Below, one piece after another: positions 5,274-6,498 of a DNA stretch of 6,498 nucleotides. Every line of letters starts with the position of its first letter. Within the stretch, counting starts at the first letter, position 1. Source of the stretch: an uncultured Oribacterium sp. (GTDB lineage Bacteria > Bacillota > Clostridia > Lachnospirales > Lachnospiraceae); the NCBI GenBank assembly GCA_934279105.1, contig CAKQWR010000111.1:1-6498 (forward strand), in the 5' to 3' direction. The notes below the pieces were generated by a model. That model was given only the letters and a program-made list of their open reading frames with translations, was not told the DNA's origin and made no database searches. The position numbers were made by a program, and so were the translations under genes.

Positions 5274-5512
5274 TTCAGTCAGTGACACAGGAGGGCCGGC
5301 AACAGAAGCCATACGGAGAGACCGTGAATAAATCAAAATTGTCCCCTTAGAACCAGTTGGAGTAATTTTTCCTTAGCACTCTCTGCAACACGGAGTTTTC
5401 CTGAAGAAAACTCCGTCGTTTGCAGAGAGCCTACTGGTTCTTAGGGGGCAATTTTTGATTTTTCCGGTATCGGAGTACTGTGCTTCTATTGCCGGCCCTC
5501 CAGGACACTGAA
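5274..5512. repeat. Long nested imperfect inverted repeat (fold-back / MITE-like element)
   Basis: Almost all of this otherwise non-coding stretch between the S1-domain gene and the next gene can fold on itself. From outside inwards: TTCAGT 5274-5279 pairs with 5507-5512. A perfect 13-bp GGAGGGCCGGCAA pairs 5290-5302 with 5489-5501. AGAAGC pairs 5304-5309 with 5482-5487. AATCAAAATT (5331-5340) pairs with 5450-5460 with a one-base bulge. The 17-base segment 5341-5357 pairs with 5433-5449 with one mismatch and one G-T pair. CTCTCTGCAA pairs 5379-5388 with 5420-5429. The apex is an 11-bp stem 5390-5400/5406-5416 with loop CTGAA. The left arm carries 18 unpaired bases (5361-5378) absent from the right arm. 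No transposase or open frame is inside. This architecture fits a non-autonomous mobile element with terminal inverted repeats, or a large structured RNA; a clear target-site duplication is not visible. The 67 bases from the stop codon at 5222 to the outer 13-bp arm hold no gene. Confidence 0.75.
5341..5463 (+). terminator. Possible terminator of the S1-domain gene within the fold-back element
   Basis: The stem 5341-5357/5433-5449 with its inner stems is very stable. Its 3' side is followed on the plus strand by ATTTTTGATTTTT (5451-5463), a U-rich tail. This is the only terminator-like structure after the S1-domain stop codon. Some of the Ts also pair with the left arm, so the tail would be partly double-stranded, which makes efficient termination uncertain. 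The minus strand has a similar T-rich exit (5329-5340). Confidence 0.35.
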
Positions 5513-5518
5513 GATAGT
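5489..5518 (+). promoter_or_regulatory. Weak candidate promoter for the rhodanese-TtcA gene
   Basis: TTGCCG (5489-5494) and GATAGT (5513-5518) are 18 bases apart, with the -35 box lying inside the right outer arm of the fold-back element. Both boxes are imperfect. If real, the element supplies part of the promoter; otherwise the gene may be read from upstream through the hairpin. Confidence 0.25.
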
Positions 5519-5545
5519 AGACAGATATTTAAAGAGAGGAAACAG

Positions 5546-6498
5546 ATGGAGTATACAGCGAAGGAAGTAACGGCAGAGGAACTGGAGCAGTGGCCGCGGG
5601 AGAGTTATCATCTGGTCGATGTACGAAGTGAAGAGGATTTCCAGACCGGCAAGATGCCGGATGCGCTTCGCGTCGATTTCGATCGCATCGCCGAAGGTAC
5701 GCACAGCATCCCGAAGGATAAACGGGTCGTTCTGTACTGCAAGTATGGCGATCTTTCTATGACGGCAGCCGAGGACCTGTGCGCGCAGGGCTACGAGGCC
5801 TACAGCCTCGCCGGTGGTTACGGCAAGTGGGTGCTCCGACAGATCCAGAAGGATATGGATTCCGAGCAGCGGCGCGACGATATCGAGAAGTCGCTCCGCA
5901 AAAAATTCAAACGCAACCTCTTCGGTATGTTCGTGAAAGCCATCTGCGATTATCAGCTTGTCGAGCCGGGCGATCGCATCGCGGTCTGCATCTCCGGCGG
6001 CAAGGACTCGATGCTCATGGCGAAGCTCTTTCAGGAGCTGAAGCGCCATAATAAGATTCCGTTTGAACTGGTATATCTGTGCATGGATCCGGGCTATAAC
6101 GAAGCGAATCGTAAGGTGATCGAGCGAAATGCGGATCTGCTCGGGATACCGCTGACCATCTTCGAAACGAATATTTTTGACTCTGTTTACAATATTCCGA
6201 AGTCTCCATGCTACGTCTGCGCCCGCATGCGTCGAGGCTATCTCTACAAAGAAGCACAGCGCCTCGGCTGCAACAAGATCGCACTCGGCCACCATTTCGA
6301 CGACGTTATCGAGACCGTCCTGATGGGCATGCTCTACGCCGGACAGTACGAGGCGATGATGCCGAAGCTCCACTCCACGAACTTCCCAGGCATGGAGCTC
6401 ATCCGCCCGCTCTACCTCATCCGCGAGGCGGAAATCAAGCACTGGCGCGACTACAACAGCCTGAACTTCATCCAGTGCGCCTGCCACTTCACCGAGAC
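5546..6498 (+). CDS. Rhodanese domain fused to a TtcA-type PP-loop tRNA thiolation protein (3' end outside the window)
   Basis: The frame is open for 317 codons and runs off the window. Residues 1-100 form a single rhodanese domain: LVDVRSEEDFQTGKMPDALRV, then active-site loop CKYGDLS with Cys65 as the presumed persulfide carrier, then LAGGYGKW. Residues from about 115 match TtcA: LRKKFKRNLFGMFVKAI, GDRIAVCISGGKDS with the ATP-binding PP-loop (150-155), CYVCARMRRGYLYKEA with the CxxC pair Cys222/Cys225, and LGHHFDDVIETVLMGMLYAG. Then come PKL and IRPLYLIREAEI, and Cys311/Cys313 (IQCAC), one of which would be the third Fe-S-ligating Cys. E. coli TtcA thiolates C32 of certain tRNAs using ATP, a [4Fe-4S] cluster and sulfur from IscS. 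The fused rhodanese suggests in-cis sulfur delivery (inference). The start ATG 5546 follows GAGAGGA by five bases. The exact tRNA position is not predictable. The family assignment is strong; a symbol is withheld because the fusion differs from classical ttcA. Confidence 0.88.
   Translation, partial: MEYTAKEVTAEELEQWPRESYHLVDVRSEEDFQTGKMPDALRVDFDRIAEGTHSIPKDKRVVLYCKYGDLSMTAAEDLCAQGYEAYSLAGGYGKWVLRQIQKDMDSEQRRDDIEKSLRKKFKRNLFGMFVKAICDYQLVEPGDRIAVCISGGKDSMLMAKLFQELKRHNKIPFELVYLCMDPGYNEANRKVIERNADLLGIPLTIFETNIFDSVYNIPKSPCYVCARMRRGYLYKEAQRLGCNKIALGHHFDDVIETVLMGMLYAGQYEAMMPKLHSTNFPGMELIRPLYLIREAEIKHWRDYNSLNFIQCACHFTE

Noticed and set aside
5486..6487. 333-codon open frame on the minus strand
   Set aside because: It is antisense to the rhodanese-TtcA gene, whose plus-strand protein has clear motifs (SGGKDS, CxxC). 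The minus frame has no recognisable domain and is open because of GC-rich codon bias.

Overview
The window looks like a chromosomal segment of a Gram-positive anaerobe of the Bacillota, most likely a Clostridia/Lachnospiraceae-type genome. The evidence is strong AGGAGG-type ribosome binding sites, rho-independent terminators with U-tracts, a short two-domain S1 protein rather than a full six-domain S1, and the protein family mix. The genus is not determinable from the sequence. I see no phage genes, no transposase, no CRISPR array and no rRNA or tRNA.

Leftward half (minus strand, reading from 4219 down to 1): a free-standing cyclophilin-type peptidyl-prolyl isomerase (3734-4219) ends in a clear terminator (3673-3701). 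Next comes a LysR-type regulator (2575-3507) with its own extended -10 promoter and its own terminator (2487-2543). It is followed by a two-gene operon: a 2-hydroxycarboxylate transporter (2HCT/CitS family, 1023-2327) and, 15 bases further on, an alpha/beta-hydrolase (186-1007). Last, the first eight codons of another minus-strand gene (1-26) lie behind a strong ribosome binding site; their sequence resembles the start of ROK-family fructokinases. The LysR gene next to the transporter/hydrolase operon, with a dyad over the operon's -35 box, suggests a regulated uptake-and-hydrolysis module for an organic acid or an ester of one. The substrate is unknown.

Rightward half (plus strand): the intergenic region 4220-4463 holds divergent promoters for the cyclophilin and for a 252-residue protein with two S1 RNA-binding domains (4464-5222). 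A 323-base non-coding stretch (5223-5545) follows. It contains the most unusual DNA in the window: a nested, imperfect inverted repeat of about 212-239 bp that can fold into one long hairpin, with nearly identical 13-bp GC-rich outer arms. It may be a non-autonomous mobile element, a structured RNA, a terminator, or a mix of these. Directly downstream starts a gene (5546 to beyond the window end) encoding a rhodanese domain fused to a TtcA-type PP-loop tRNA thiolation enzyme. This suggests that the persulfide-carrying domain and the thiolating domain are combined in one polypeptide.

Most interesting points: the rhodanese-TtcA fusion, the fold-back element in front of it, and the LysR/2HCT transporter/hydrolase module.
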